A program made the translations under genes and the position numbers. Shown here piece after piece: positions 36,410 through 45,939 of a stretch of DNA of 64,000 nucleotides (the stretch's first letter is position 1; the number at the start of each line of letters is the position of its first letter). The stretch covers positions 324,285 to 388,284 of the forward strand of contig NZ_VXCP01000001.1 of NCBI RefSeq assembly GCF_011355085.1. The letters are read 5' to 3'. This DNA is from Pseudomonas akapageensis. Its GTDB lineage: Bacteria > Pseudomonadota > Gammaproteobacteria > Pseudomonadales > Pseudomonadaceae. The notes under the pieces are model-generated. The model worked only from the letters and a program-made list of their open reading frames with translations, was not told where the DNA came from and made no database searches.

Positions 36410-38410
36410 TCAGCGCACCAGATGCAGGAACTGCAAATGCCGCTCGTACTGATCGAGGATGTCGTTGATGATCTGCTCCTTGCTGTAGCCGACCAGATCG
36501 TAGTCCTGACTCCCCTCGCTCAGGTGCACTTCGGCACGGTAGTAACGACGGTTCTTCAACTCGTGAGCACCGATGCCCGCAAGCGCGAAGGACGGTGTGA
36601 AGTAGCCGCGCATCTGCACTTGGTAGATAAACGGGCGCTCCTCGCCATGACCGATTTCCAGGCTCACGTTGTCGTGGCTCGGGTCTTCCTGGGTGGCCAC
36701 GTTCAGCCCCTTCTCGGCGAACACGGCGGTCACCTCGGCGATGGCCGGGCGCACCGAGCTTTCCATGAAGCGATAGACCTCGTCACGGGATGGGAAATGT
36801 AACGCATGGCTCAGGCGTTGCCGCCATCCGCCCATGCCTCGGCCAGACGCCGCAACCGGCGCCAGCGAATAAAGCTGGGCAATCTGCCGCTGCGATTCGA
36901 GGTAGAACGCCTTGTGCAACCCCCACATCATCGCCAGCAGAATCAGCGAGAACGGCAGCGAAGTCAGTACCACTGCCGACTTCAATGAGTCGATGCTGCC
37001 TGCGAACAAAAGCCCGCTGGTGACCAACCCGGTCATCACGCCCCAGAACACACGCAGCCAGTTCGGCCCATCTTCATCCGGTCCGCCGCCACGCGCCGAC
37101 AAGGTCGAAAGCACCACGGTGCCGGAGTCGGCCGAGGTCACGAAGAAGACGAAGCTGATGAACACCGTGACGGCGATCACCGCCTTGCTCCAGGGGTAGG
37201 TTTCCAACAACAGGTAGAGGGTCATCGAGGGATTGTCGATGGCCGATTGGCCCAGCGCGGTCATGCCGTGGTTGAGCACTTGGTCGATGGCGCTGTTGCC
37301 GAAGATCGACATCCACGCCAGGGTGAAGCCCAGCGGAATCAGCAGCACGCCGAAGACGAACTCACGAATGGTCCGGCCGCGTGAAATACGCGCGATGAAC
37401 AATCCCACAAAGGGCGACCAGGCAATCCACCAGGCCCAGTAGAACACCGTCCAATTGCCCAGCCAGTCGCTCGGTTGCTTGTAGGCATAGACGTCGAAAC
37501 TTTTGTTCGGCAACGCCCCGAGGTAGTCGCCGAGGTTCTGGATCAGGGTATTGAGCAGGTGCTGGGTGGGCCCGGCGAACAGCACGAACAGCAGCAGCCC
37601 ACAGGCCAGTAGCATGTTGATGTCGGACATCACCCGCACACCCTTGTCGACGCCGGCGATGGCAACGATGATCGCCGCGCCCATCATCAGTGTGATCAAC
37701 ATGACTTGCACCCATTGGGTATGGGCAATGCCGAACAGATAGTCCAGGCCCGAGTTGAGGTGCAGCACGCCGAAGCCCATGTCGGCCCCCAAACCGAAGA
37801 CCGTAGCGATGATGCCGAATCCGTCGACCGCATAACCGATGGGCCCGTTGATGCGCTTGCCAATCAATGGGTACAAGGCCGAGCGCAAGGCCAGCGGCAG
37901 GTTGTGGCGGTAGGCGAAATACGCCAGCGCCATGCCGACGAAAGCGAACACGCCCCAACCATGCAAGCCCCAGTGCAGGAACAGCAACTGCATCGCCTGG
38001 CGCCCAGCCTCCACTGTGCCGGCCTCGCCTTGCGGCGGCTGCAGCATATGGGTCAGTGGTTCGGATACACAGAAGAAGAACAGGGTGATGCTGATGCCGG
38101 CGGCGAACAGCATGCCGGCCCACGACAAGTAGCTGAATTCGGGCTCGTCGTGGTCGGCACCGAGCTTGATCTTGCCGTAGCCAGACAAGGCGGTGACCAC
38201 CACGAAGACCAGATACAGCGTCATCGCCAGCATGTAATACCAGCCAACGGTGTTGGCCGCCCAGTTTTGCGCCGCCAGCAGCCATTGTCCGGCACGTTGC
38301 GGCGCGGCGATGACCACCAGGCCGAAGACAAGAATGAAGCTCGCCGCGAAGTAGAACACCGGCGGGTTCATGCGGATGTTGCCGTTTTTGGAAGTGATCG
38401 AGGTACTCAT
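36410..38410 (-). CDS. betT: BCCT-family choline transporter, BetT type
   Basis: 666 residues, with twelve hydrophobic segments followed by a long cytoplasmic C-terminal domain of about 150 residues (after KAFYLESQRQIAQLY), the size of BetT rather than of shorter BCCT carriers. The conserved BCCT aromatic motif is visible as FYWAWWIAWSPFVGLFIARI, with SRGRTIREFVFGV after it. High-affinity proton-driven choline uptake for glycine betaine synthesis is the expected role. The BetI-like operator 92 bases upstream supports choline control. The gene is not itself a sulfur gene. Confidence 0.93.
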   Translation of the reverse strand: MSTSITSKNGNIRMNPPVFYFAASFILVFGLVVIAAPQRAGQWLLAAQNWAANTVGWYYMLAMTLYLVFVVVTALSGYGKIKLGADHDEPEFSYLSWAGMLFAAGISITLFFFCVSEPLTHMLQPPQGEAGTVEAGRQAMQLLFLHWGLHGWGVFAFVGMALAYFAYRHNLPLALRSALYPLIGKRINGPIGYAVDGFGIIATVFGLGADMGFGVLHLNSGLDYLFGIAHTQWVQVMLITLMMGAAIIVAIAGVDKGVRVMSDINMLLACGLLLFVLFAGPTQHLLNTLIQNLGDYLGALPNKSFDVYAYKQPSDWLGNWTVFYWAWWIAWSPFVGLFIARISRGRTIREFVFGVLLIPLGFTLAWMSIFGNSAIDQVLNHGMTALGQSAIDNPSMTLYLLLETYPWSKAVIAVTVFISFVFFVTSADSGTVVLSTLSARGGGPDEDGPNWLRVFWGVMTGLVTSGLLFAGSIDSLKSAVVLTSLPFSLILLAMMWGLHKAFYLESQRQIAQLYSLAPVAASGRGMGGWRQRLSHALHFPSRDEVYRFMESSVRPAIAEVTAVFAEKGLNVATQEDPSHDNVSLEIGHGEERPFIYQVQMRGYFTPSFALAGIGAHELKNRRYYRAEVHLSEGSQDYDLVGYSKEQIINDILDQYERHLQFLHLVR

Positions 38411-38501
38411 GGGCGGAGCACCTCGGAGGGTTGGAAAGGCTTTAAATAGAGCGGGTTCAGCAAGGGAATCCTCCTGTTGAACACCGGTAGCGAACCACCG
38501 A

Positions 38502-38529
38502 TTTAACTTGAACGGACGTTCAAGTTAAA
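38502..38529. promoter_or_regulatory. BetI-type operator upstream of betT
   Basis: Perfect 13-base arms TTTAACTTGAACG and CGTTCAAGTTAAA around GA, i.e. a 28-base palindrome. It resembles the BetI box (TTGAACG/CGTTCAA half-sites) that mediates choline-relieved repression of bet genes. Located 92 bases upstream of the betT start; betI itself is not in the window. Confidence 0.75.
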
Positions 38530-38565
38530 CATGGATGGGGGTGACAAGACCAATCGGGGCAGACT

Positions 38566-38687
38566 TGAGGCCGCTTTGCGGCCTAATCGCTGGCAAGCCA
38601 GCTCCCACAGAGGTAACAGGTGACCACCAAATGATTGGCCGGTCACTAAACCCTGTGGGAGCGGGCTTGCCCGCGATGAGGCCCGCC
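38566..38687. repeat. Second pair of inverted REP-type palindromes
   Basis: Like 434-567: GCTGGCAAGCCAGCTCCCAC at the left and GTGGGAGCGGGCTTGCCCGC with GATGAGG at the right, about 45 bases apart. A further small palindrome GGCCGCTTTGCGGCC precedes the left unit. It lies between betT and the downstream end of epsC. Confidence 0.85.
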
Positions 38688-38698
38688 ATCTGAAATAC

Positions 38699-39649
38699 TT
38701 ACTTCTGCGACCCATCATCATGCTGCAGATTAGCCTGGGTCAGATTGCTCCCCGGCGCTACGCTGCGCGTCAACCAGACATTGCCACCGATGGTCGACCC
38801 CTTGCCGATCGTGATGCGCCCAAGGATAGTCGCCCCGGCATAGATCACCACATCGTCCTCGACGATCGGGTGGCGCGGTTGGCCTTTCTGCAACTGCCCG
38901 TCTTCGTCGGCCGGGAAGCGCTTGGCGCCCAGGGTCACGGCCTGATAGATGCGCACGCGCTCGCCAATGATCGCCGTCTCACCGATCACAACGCCGGTAC
39001 CGTGGTCGATGAAGAAGCTCGGGCCGATCTGTGCGCCGGGGTGAATGTCGATGCCGGTCGCCGAATGGGCGAGCTCCGAACTGATCCGCGCCAGCAAGGG
39101 CAAGCCGGCACGGTACAGATGATGGGCCAGGCGATGATGGATCACCGCCAGAATTCCCGGGTAGCACAACAACACTTCATCGACGCTGCGAGCCGCCGGA
39201 TCACCGTGGTAAGCCGCCAACACATCGGTATCGAGCACGCCGCGCAAGCCCGGCAAGGCCGCTGCGAAGTCCTGGACCAGGCGCACCGCATGGGCATCGA
39301 TCTCGGTGTCATCGGCCTTGCCTCGGCGCGCCACATACCGCAGTTCAAGACGCGCCTGAGCCAGTAGCGAATTGAGGGCGACATCGAGGGTATGCCCGAC
39401 GTAAAAGTCCTCGCTCTCTTCACGCAGGTCCACCGGCCCCAGCCGCATGGGGAACAAGGCACCGCACAGCTGCTCGAGGATTGTGCGCATGGCCTCGCGG
39501 GACGGCAACTCACGACCGCCATGTTCACCGCTGCTGCGCCCGTTCTGGCTGCGCCATTGATCACGGGCAGCACGCAGTTGACCCACAATCGTCTGCAACT
39601 GCCAATGCCCCGAACTGCTTTCGGCCTGTGCTTGCGCAATCTCGCTCAC
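38699..39649 (-). CDS. epsC: Serine O-acetyltransferase EpsC
   Basis: 316 residues from the GTG at 39649, which has GGCAGGAG about 10 bases upstream; the open frame to 39961 is GC-rich noise. The C-terminal left-handed beta-helix carries the hexapeptide repeats IDIHPGAQIGPSFFIDHGTG, VVIGETAIIGERV and ILGRITIGKGSTIGGNVWL. The catalytic His-Asp pair is in FIDHGTG and the preceding helical domain. It makes O-acetylserine, the carbon acceptor for sulfide. It is divergent from dcyD, in keeping with the cysteine genes that follow. Confidence 0.92.
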   Translation of the reverse strand: MSEIAQAQAESSSGHWQLQTIVGQLRAARDQWRSQNGRSSGEHGGRELPSREAMRTILEQLCGALFPMRLGPVDLREESEDFYVGHTLDVALNSLLAQARLELRYVARRGKADDTEIDAHAVRLVQDFAAALPGLRGVLDTDVLAAYHGDPAARSVDEVLLCYPGILAVIHHRLAHHLYRAGLPLLARISSELAHSATGIDIHPGAQIGPSFFIDHGTGVVIGETAIIGERVRIYQAVTLGAKRFPADEDGQLQKGQPRHPIVEDDVVIYAGATILGRITIGKGSTIGGNVWLTRSVAPGSNLTQANLQHDDGSQK

Positions 39650-39857
39650 GGTTCCCACTCCTGCCACGCTCGTTGGTCGACGGCACCGTAAAAATGGCCG
39701 CCCTTTCGGCGCCCACTCTACGGCAAAACCGTCATGTTCAAAAAATAACGGATTCTGTCGGGACCGCTTCATCCGGACATAAGCCGGCTCGTGAAGGCAG
39801 TTGCCCAGTGCTCGATGGCTGCCTATAGTCGAGGCTTTACCCCACAGCTGAAATCCC

Positions 39858-40856
39858 ATGATCAAACAACAGCTCGCTCGCTTCAATCGCCTGGATCTGC
39901 TTGGTGCCCCGACCGCACTGGAAAAGCTCGAGCGCCTGTCCGAGTGGGCTGGTCGCGACATCTACGTCAAGCGCGATGACACCACGCCACTGGCCCTTGG
40001 CGGCAACAAACTGCGCAAGCTCGAATACCTGGGCGCCGATGCCCTGGCCCAGGGTGCCGACACGCTGATCACCGCCGGCGCGATTCAGTCGAATCACGTA
40101 CGGCAGACGGCTGCCCTGGCCGCCAAACTCGGCCTGGGTTGCGTCGCCCTGCTGGAAAACCCCATCGGCACCACCCAGAGCAATTACCTGCAAAACGGCA
40201 ATCGCCTGCTGCTGGACCTGTTCGACGCCAAGGTCGAGCTGGTGGAAAACCTCGACAATGCCGACGAGCAACTGCGCGCCCTGGCCGTACGCCTGCAAGC
40301 CGGCGGCAAGAAACCGTACCTGGTGCCCATCGGCGGTTCCAATGCCCTGGGAGCCCTGGGTTATGTGCGCGCAGGTTTTGAACTGGCCGCACAAATCGAG
40401 CAGACCGGCCTGAACTTCGCCGCTGTGGTGCTGGCTTCAGGCAGTGCCGGCACGCATAGCGGCCTGGCCCTGGCGCTAGGCGAAGCATTGCCGCAACTGC
40501 CGGTGATCGGTGTGACCGTATCGCGTACCGACCAGGACCAACGTCCGAAAGTCCAGGGCCTGGCCGAACGTACCGCCGAATTGCTTGGCGTGCCGATGCC
40601 GGACAGTTTCAAGGTCGAGCTGTGGGACGAGTACTTCGCCCCACGCTATGGCGAGCCGAATGCCGGGACCCTGGCGGCGATCAAACTGCTGGCCAGCCAT
40701 GAAGGCCTGCTGCTCGACCCGGTCTACACCGGCAAGGCCATGGCCGGCATGCTGGACGGCATTGGCCGTCAGCGCTTCAACGATGGCCCGCTGATTTTTC
40801 TGCACACCGGTGGGGCTCCTGCATTATTCGCCTACCCTGATGTCTGGGCGAGTTGA
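39858..40856 (+). CDS. dcyD: D-cysteine desulfhydrase
   Basis: 332 residues, PLP fold type II (ACC deaminase-like). The Schiff-base lysine is K51 in [34 protein letters not shown] and GAIQSN contact PLP phosphate. It converts D-cysteine to pyruvate, sulfide and ammonia, and releases sulfide under cysteine-limiting conditions. In Pseudomonas and E. coli it sits beside the cystine importer, as here. Confidence 0.92.
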   Translation: MIKQQLARFNRLDLLGAPTALEKLERLSEWAGRDIYVKRDDTTPLALGGNKLRKLEYLGADALAQGADTLITAGAIQSNHVRQTAALAAKLGLGCVALLENPIGTTQSNYLQNGNRLLLDLFDAKVELVENLDNADEQLRALAVRLQAGGKKPYLVPIGGSNALGALGYVRAGFELAAQIEQTGLNFAAVVLASGSAGTHSGLALALGEALPQLPVIGVTVSRTDQDQRPKVQGLAERTAELLGVPMPDSFKVELWDEYFAPRYGEPNAGTLAAIKLLASHEGLLLDPVYTGKAMAGMLDGIGRQRFNDGPLIFLHTGGAPALFAYPDVWAS

Positions 40857-40973
40857 TACGGGTAAATTCAAAGACACAAAAAGGTATATGAAAATTATTT
40901 TTTATTATTTTCCACTATATCTGGTCACCTATAATCTTGCCGCCTGACCTTAACAACAACATTGGGGCTTTCC

Positions 40974-41768
40974 ATGAGAATTTCTGCATTCGGTAAACAC
41001 CTTCTCTCTGCCAGCCTGGGCCTGGTGCTCGGCGCCAGCCTGCTCGGTCAGGCCGTTGCCGGTGACCAGCTCAAGGAGATCAAGGAAAAAGGCGTGATCA
41101 ACGTCGGCCTGGAAGGGACCTACCCGCCGTTCAGTTACGTCGATGAAGCCGGCAAACTCGCGGGCTTCGAAGTCGAGTTCTCTGAAGCACTGGCCAAGGA
41201 GCTGGGGGTCAAGGCCAAGCTGCAACCGACCAAGTGGGACGGCATCCTGGCCGCACTGGAATCCAAGCGCCTGGACGTGGTGATCAACCAGGTGACCATC
41301 TCCGATGAGCGCAAGAAGAAGTACGACTTCTCCACGCCCTACACCATATCCGGCATTCAGGCCCTGGTTCTGAAAAAGAACGAAGGGACCATCAAGACGG
41401 CCGATGACCTGGCCGGCAAGAAAGTTGGTGTAGGCCTGGGCACCAACTACGAGCAGTGGCTCAAGGACAACCAGCCAAAAGCGATCATCAAGACCTACGA
41501 CGATGACCCGACCAAGTACCAGGACCTGCGCGTTGGCCGTATCGATGCCATTCTGGTCGACCGCCTGGCCGCTCTGGAGCTGACCTCCAAGGCCAAGGAC
41601 ACCGCGGTCGCCGGCGAACCCTTCTCCCGCCAGGAAGCCGGTATCGCCATGCGCAAGGGCGAACCCGAACTGCTGGACGCGATCAACAAGGCCATCGCGA
41701 AGTTGAGTGCCGACGGTACCCTTGCCAAGCTGTCGCAGAAGTACTTCAACGCTGACGTCACCAAATGA
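40974..41768 (+). CDS. tcyJ: L-cystine-binding periplasmic protein
   Basis: 264 residues from the ATG at 40974 (MRISAFGKHLL). The signal peptide LSASLGLVLGASLLGQAVAG is followed by the family-3 binding domain VINVGLEGTYPPFSYVDEAG and the TcyJ/FliY-type core LQPTKWDGILAALESKRLDV. The upstream gap holds a TATAAT box in CACCTATAATCTTGCC. It overlaps tcyL by 4 bases and delivers cystine to TcyLN. Confidence 0.92.
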   Translation: MRISAFGKHLLSASLGLVLGASLLGQAVAGDQLKEIKEKGVINVGLEGTYPPFSYVDEAGKLAGFEVEFSEALAKELGVKAKLQPTKWDGILAALESKRLDVVINQVTISDERKKKYDFSTPYTISGIQALVLKKNEGTIKTADDLAGKKVGVGLGTNYEQWLKDNQPKAIIKTYDDDPTKYQDLRVGRIDAILVDRLAALELTSKAKDTAVAGEPFSRQEAGIAMRKGEPELLDAINKAIAKLSADGTLAKLSQKYFNADVTK

Positions 41769-42433
41769 TCGAAGACAGTCTGCAGCTTGCCCTGGACTCC
41801 GCGCCCTTTCTGCTCAAGGGCGCGTACTTCACGGTCATCCTGAGTCTGGGGGGCATGTTTTTCGGTCTGTTGATGGGCTTCGGGCTGGCGCTGATGCGCC
41901 TGTCCCGTTTCATGCTGCTGCGCTGGATCGCGCGGGTGTATGTGTCGTTCTTTCGCGGCACACCGTTGCTGGTCCAGCTGTTCGTGATCTATTACGGGTT
42001 GCCGCAGCTCGGTCTGGAACTCGACCCGCTGCCGGCGGCCCTGATCGGCTTTTCATTGAACATGGCAGCCTATGCCTGCGAAATCCTGCGTGCGGCGATC
42101 AGCTCGATCGATCGTGGCCAATGGGAAGCCGCCGCCAGTATCGGCATGACCCGGGCCCAGACCCTGCGCCGGGCGATCCTGCCCCAGGCGGCGCGCACTG
42201 CGTTGCCGCCGTTGGGCAACAGCTTCATATCACTGGTCAAGGACACGGCGCTGGCCGCAACGATCCAGGTGCCTGAGCTGTTCCGCCAGGCGCAATTGAT
42301 CACTGCCCGCACCTTCGAAATTTTCACCATGTATCTTGCCGCCGCCTTGATCTACTGGGTTCTGGCCACTGTCCTGGCGCACTTGCAGCACCGCCTGGAA
42401 GCGCGGGTCAACCGGCACGACCTGGAGTTCTGA
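41765..42433 (+). CDS. tcyL: Cystine ABC transporter permease
   Basis: 222 residues with five or so membrane segments, typical of HisQ/M-type amino-acid permeases. The EAA loop is EAAASIGMTRAQTLRRAILP. Overlaps the end of tcyJ (ATGA) and precedes tcyN by 4 bases. Confidence 0.92.
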   Translation: MIEDSLQLALDSAPFLLKGAYFTVILSLGGMFFGLLMGFGLALMRLSRFMLLRWIARVYVSFFRGTPLLVQLFVIYYGLPQLGLELDPLPAALIGFSLNMAAYACEILRAAISSIDRGQWEAAASIGMTRAQTLRRAILPQAARTALPPLGNSFISLVKDTALAATIQVPELFRQAQLITARTFEIFTMYLAAALIYWVLATVLAHLQHRLEARVNRHDLEF

Positions 42434-42437
42434 CAGC

Positions 42438-43190
42438 ATGATTGTGGTAGAAAAACTGACGAAACAATTCAACGGCCAGACCGTCCTCGACGGCATCGAC
42501 CTGCGGGTCGAGGCCGGCGAAGTGATTGCGATCATCGGCCCCAGCGGCTCAGGCAAGACCACCTTCCTGCGTTGCCTGAACTTCCTTGAAGTCCCCACCA
42601 GCGGCCGGATCCGCATGGGCGACATCGAGATCGATGGCAGCCGTCCGCTGAACCAGCAACAGGGCCTGATTCGCCGCTTGCGCCAGCAGGTCGGCTTCGT
42701 CTTCCAGAACTTCAATCTGTTCCCCCATCGCACCGCGCTGGAAAACGTGATCGAAGGCCCGCTGGTGGTGAAGAAGACCCCGCGCGTCGCTGCCGTCGAA
42801 CTGGGACGCAAACTGTTGGCCAAGGTGGGGCTGGCTGGCAAGGAAAACGCTTACCCACGCAGGCTCTCCGGTGGCCAGCAGCAACGCGTGGCGATCGCCA
42901 GGGCCCTGGCCATGGAACCTGAGGTGATTCTCTTCGACGAACCGACCTCGGCGCTCGACCCTGAGCTGGTTGGCGAGGTGCTGGCGACCATTCGTGCCCT
43001 GGCCGAAGAAAAGCGCACCATGGTCATCGTGACCCACGAAATGGGCTTTGCCCGAGACGTGGCCAACCGGGTGATCTTTTTCGACAAGGGCGTCATCGTC
43101 GAGCAGGGAGAGGCCAAGGCACTGTTCGCCAATCCCCAGCAAGAGCGCACCCGCCAGTTTCTCAGCAAGTTCCTCACTTCGGGGAACTGA
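42438..43190 (+). CDS. tcyN: Cystine ABC transporter ATPase
   Basis: 250 residues. Walker A is GPSGSGKTT, the signature LSGGQQQRVAIARALAMEP, Walker B ILFDEPTSALDPE, and the switch histidine is in VIVTHEMGFARDVA. It is of the polar amino-acid (GlnQ/HisP) class. Last gene of dcyD-tcyJLN; no convincing terminator follows, only a weak CGCGAC to GTCGCG hairpin at about 43222-43249. Confidence 0.92.
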   Translation: MIVVEKLTKQFNGQTVLDGIDLRVEAGEVIAIIGPSGSGKTTFLRCLNFLEVPTSGRIRMGDIEIDGSRPLNQQQGLIRRLRQQVGFVFQNFNLFPHRTALENVIEGPLVVKKTPRVAAVELGRKLLAKVGLAGKENAYPRRLSGGQQQRVAIARALAMEPEVILFDEPTSALDPELVGEVLATIRALAEEKRTMVIVTHEMGFARDVANRVIFFDKGVIVEQGEAKALFANPQQERTRQFLSKFLTSGN

Positions 43191-43753
43191 CGCTGTCGTA
43201 CTTTATAAGCAATTTTTCGATCGCGACTTTCACTACTTGAAGGTCGCGTATTGTCCTGCCCGCACAAACCCAATGAGCCCGAGATATTTACTTACCACCA
43301 AAACAGCCGCACTTATTACCACAACCATAAATTAAACATGACACTTTCAATTGCGCGAACGTTATCTCAGTGGAAGCACCCTCCCGGATAGCCAATAGCA
43401 ATCTTCCTCGCTTCCTGAACTTCCGCTGAACGACAGCCACCAAATAAATCAAGGCTTTCAGCGCATTCAGCGTTCACACCCTCGCTAACGATTTATAGCT
43501 TGCGCGGAAGTTCAAGATCATACAAATGAAGTTCCTACGTAGGACCGTTCCGAACAAAGCCTGATCACAACAACCTGCTCCTTGCCCACTTGACACCCTC
43601 TCCCGTAAAACTTATCTAATCGAACAGCAACAACTTAACCCTCTTAACAGACTATATATTTGCCACCCGCCTGCCGTTATCCAACAGTCACAGCAAATGA
43701 CTGTAACGAGTGGCTTCAGGGATTACATCATCGATTAGCCAAGGGAGAAGAAA
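43191..43753. other. 563-base A/T-richer gap without a convincing gene
   Basis: No open frame here has supported coding features. The base composition is lower in GC than the flanks. Seen: a weak hairpin near 43222-43249, the 12-base palindrome TCCTACGTAGGA at 43533-43544, and the promoter described separately. It reads as a long regulatory or acquired spacer ahead of the tandem-domain protein. Confidence 0.6.
43590..43618 (+). promoter_or_regulatory. Sigma70-type promoter of the tandem-domain gene
   Basis: TTGACA at 43590-43595 and TATCTA at 43613-43618 are 17 bases apart, a near-consensus pair. Transcription from here would give a leader of roughly 125-130 bases before the ATG at 43754. 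Confidence 0.6.
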
Positions 43754-44473
43754 ATGACCCATGCATACAAGGATTCCGTACTGCCGCCGCCCTCACTCGC
43801 GCATAACGCGCACAAGGGCATCGGCTTGCATGCTGCAGCCAACCTGCTGATCCGCATCGACCCCAGCCCGGACATGGACGAAGGGGATCTGCTGGAACTG
43901 TTCTGGGACGATTGCTATGTCACTTCACACCCACTGACTGCAGCAGAGGTCGGCAAACCCGTGTTTCTCAGCATTCCGGAAAGCTTCCCCGACAGCACCA
44001 CCGCCCGCATTCACTACCGGCTGATGAAAACGGGTCGTTGTCCGCGCATCTCTTGCGCGCTGCCGGTGCTGATCAAACTGGACTGCCCGGGCGGTCCCCC
44101 GATTCACCCCGATGATGAGGAAAACCAGGCGCTGGCCCCCGTCGTTCTGCCTACGGCGCTGCGCCGACAAGGGGTCAGCGCGCCACAACTCAGAAGCGGC
44201 GTGCCCTTTGCCATCGAGCCCTACCTGAACATGGCCCCTGACGATGAGATCACGTTGCGCTGGGGTGACGTGCGCCTGGACCTTCCCGTGCTCAAGGCCG
44301 GCAACGTCGGCAAGATGGTTCGCGGCAGGGTGCCTGCGGCCAGCATTCTGGAAGCCGGAGAGGACGACCATCTGGAAATCAGCTACTGCATCATCGACCG
44401 GGTCGGCAACAGCTCGCGCTGGTCGCCACCGCTCAGGCTCAAGGTTTTCGGGCTCGATCGGCGCCACGCCTGA
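43754..44473 (+). CDS. Tandem two-domain protein of unknown function
   Basis: 239 residues from the ATG at 43754, with AAGGGAGAAG upstream. Two units of about 85-95 residues resemble each other: LLIRIDPSPDMDEGDLLELF with LTAAEVGKPVFLSIPESF in the first, and FAIEPYLNMAPDDEITLRWG with LKAGNVGKMVRGRVPAASI in the second. The units are beta-rich, Ig-like in pattern, with no signal peptide. I do not recognise a named family; related repeats occur in large Pseudomonas surface-type proteins by recollection. It is isolated between tcyN and the sfnB operon and may be an acquired single gene. Confidence 0.7.
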   Translation: MTHAYKDSVLPPPSLAHNAHKGIGLHAAANLLIRIDPSPDMDEGDLLELFWDDCYVTSHPLTAAEVGKPVFLSIPESFPDSTTARIHYRLMKTGRCPRISCALPVLIKLDCPGGPPIHPDDEENQALAPVVLPTALRRQGVSAPQLRSGVPFAIEPYLNMAPDDEITLRWGDVRLDLPVLKAGNVGKMVRGRVPAASILEAGEDDHLEISYCIIDRVGNSSRWSPPLRLKVFGLDRRHA

Positions 44474-44677
44474 GCGCTTCTATTCATATTCCTAAAAGTT
44501 AGTATATTTAAAATTTAAGGATGATTAGGGTATATAGACCGGACCACCGGACCACCGCATTTTTGTTATCGCTGCGATTACGCAGCGCTCCATATGACGT
44601 GAGGAAGGTATGGTCGGGAACACAATCACCCCAGTGGGTAACGCCAGGGCATTGAGCGCAGCCAAGGAGCGGCACTG

Positions 44678-45919
44678 ATGTCCAGTCTGGCAGATTCCAA
44701 CGTCCAGAGCGATCTGGACCACGCCCCGCTATTGCTGCCTGCCAAGGTCCTGCGCAACGATGCCCAGGTCCTGCAGGCAGCTCATGAACTGGCCGAGGCC
44801 GCACGGCCGCAAGCCGCTCGCCGTGATCAACAACGCAAACTGCCCTGGGCTGAAATAGAGCTGTTTACCCGTAGTGGGCTGGGCAGTATCACCATCCCGA
44901 GGCAATACGGCGGCCCGCAGGTTTCCTTCGTGACCCTGGCCGAGGTATTCCGGATTATTTCCGCAGCAGATCCTGCATTGGGACAAATTCCGCAAAACCA
45001 GTTCGGCATCCTTCAGGTGATACAAGCCACCGCGAGCGAGCGGCAGAAGCAACAGCTGTTCGCCTCGGTGCTCGATGGCTGGCGCATCGGCAATGCCGGG
45101 CCCGAGCGGGGTAGTAAAAACACCCTGGAGCTCAAGGCTCGCATCACCCGCAGCACCGATGGCTTTGTCATCAACGGACAGAAGTTTTACTCCACCGGCG
45201 CCCTGTTTGCGCACTGGGTGGCGGTCAAGGCCATCAATGACGAGGGTCGGCAAGTCATGGCCTTTGTGCGTCGGGGCAGCCCTGGGCTGCGCATCGTTGA
45301 CGACTGGTCGGGCTTTGGCCAGCGCACCACGGCCAGCGGCACCGTACTGTTGGACAACGTGCCTGTCGATGCCGACCTGGTGGTGGAAAACTGGCGCCTG
45401 GCCGAATCGCCGAACATCCAGGGCGCAGTCTCGCAACTGATCCAGGCGGCCATCGACGCCGGCATTGCCGAGGCAGCCATCGACGACAGCGTCCGCTTCG
45501 TTCGCGAGCGCTCGCGACCGTGGATCGACGCCAAGGTCGAGCGGGCCAGCGATGACCCCTATGTGATCGCCGACATCGGTCGGCTCAAGCTGGACCTGCA
45601 CGCCGCCCAGGCGCTATTGCGCAGGGCCGGGAAGGTCCTGGACGAAGTCCGTGCCGCCCCCATCGATGAAAGCGCTGCAGCTCGCGCCTCCATCGCCGTG
45701 GCCGAAGCCAAGGTGCTCACCACCGAGATCTCGTTGCTGGCCAGCGAGAAACTATTCGAGCTGTCCGGCAGCCGCGCCAGCCTCGCCGAATTCAACCTGG
45801 ATCGGCATTGGCGCAATGCGCGCGTCCATACCCTGCATGACCCGGTGCGCTGGAAATACCACGCCGTGGGTGCCTGGCACTTGAACGGTAAGTTGCCTGC
45901 CCGGCATTCCTGGATTTGA
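44678..45919 (+). CDS. SfnB-family sulfur-acquisition flavoprotein (acyl-CoA dehydrogenase fold), copy 1
   Basis: 413 residues. The acyl-CoA dehydrogenase fold is seen in IPRQYGGPQVSFVTLAEVFR, then LGQIPQNQFG, NGQKFYSTGALFAHW and VDDWSGFGQRTTASGTVLLD. HTLHDPVRWKYHAVGAWHLN at the end is shared with copy 2. The SfnB group is sulfur-starvation induced in Pseudomonas, related to DszC-type flavin monooxygenases that oxidise thioether or sulfone sulfur with reduced flavin. First gene of a probable seven-gene operon reaching to 51808. Confidence 0.87.
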   Translation: MSSLADSNVQSDLDHAPLLLPAKVLRNDAQVLQAAHELAEAARPQAARRDQQRKLPWAEIELFTRSGLGSITIPRQYGGPQVSFVTLAEVFRIISAADPALGQIPQNQFGILQVIQATASERQKQQLFASVLDGWRIGNAGPERGSKNTLELKARITRSTDGFVINGQKFYSTGALFAHWVAVKAINDEGRQVMAFVRRGSPGLRIVDDWSGFGQRTTASGTVLLDNVPVDADLVVENWRLAESPNIQGAVSQLIQAAIDAGIAEAAIDDSVRFVRERSRPWIDAKVERASDDPYVIADIGRLKLDLHAAQALLRRAGKVLDEVRAAPIDESAAARASIAVAEAKVLTTEISLLASEKLFELSGSRASLAEFNLDRHWRNARVHTLHDPVRWKYHAVGAWHLNGKLPARHSWI

Positions 45920-45939
45920 CCAGACCTCTGGAGCCCCCT

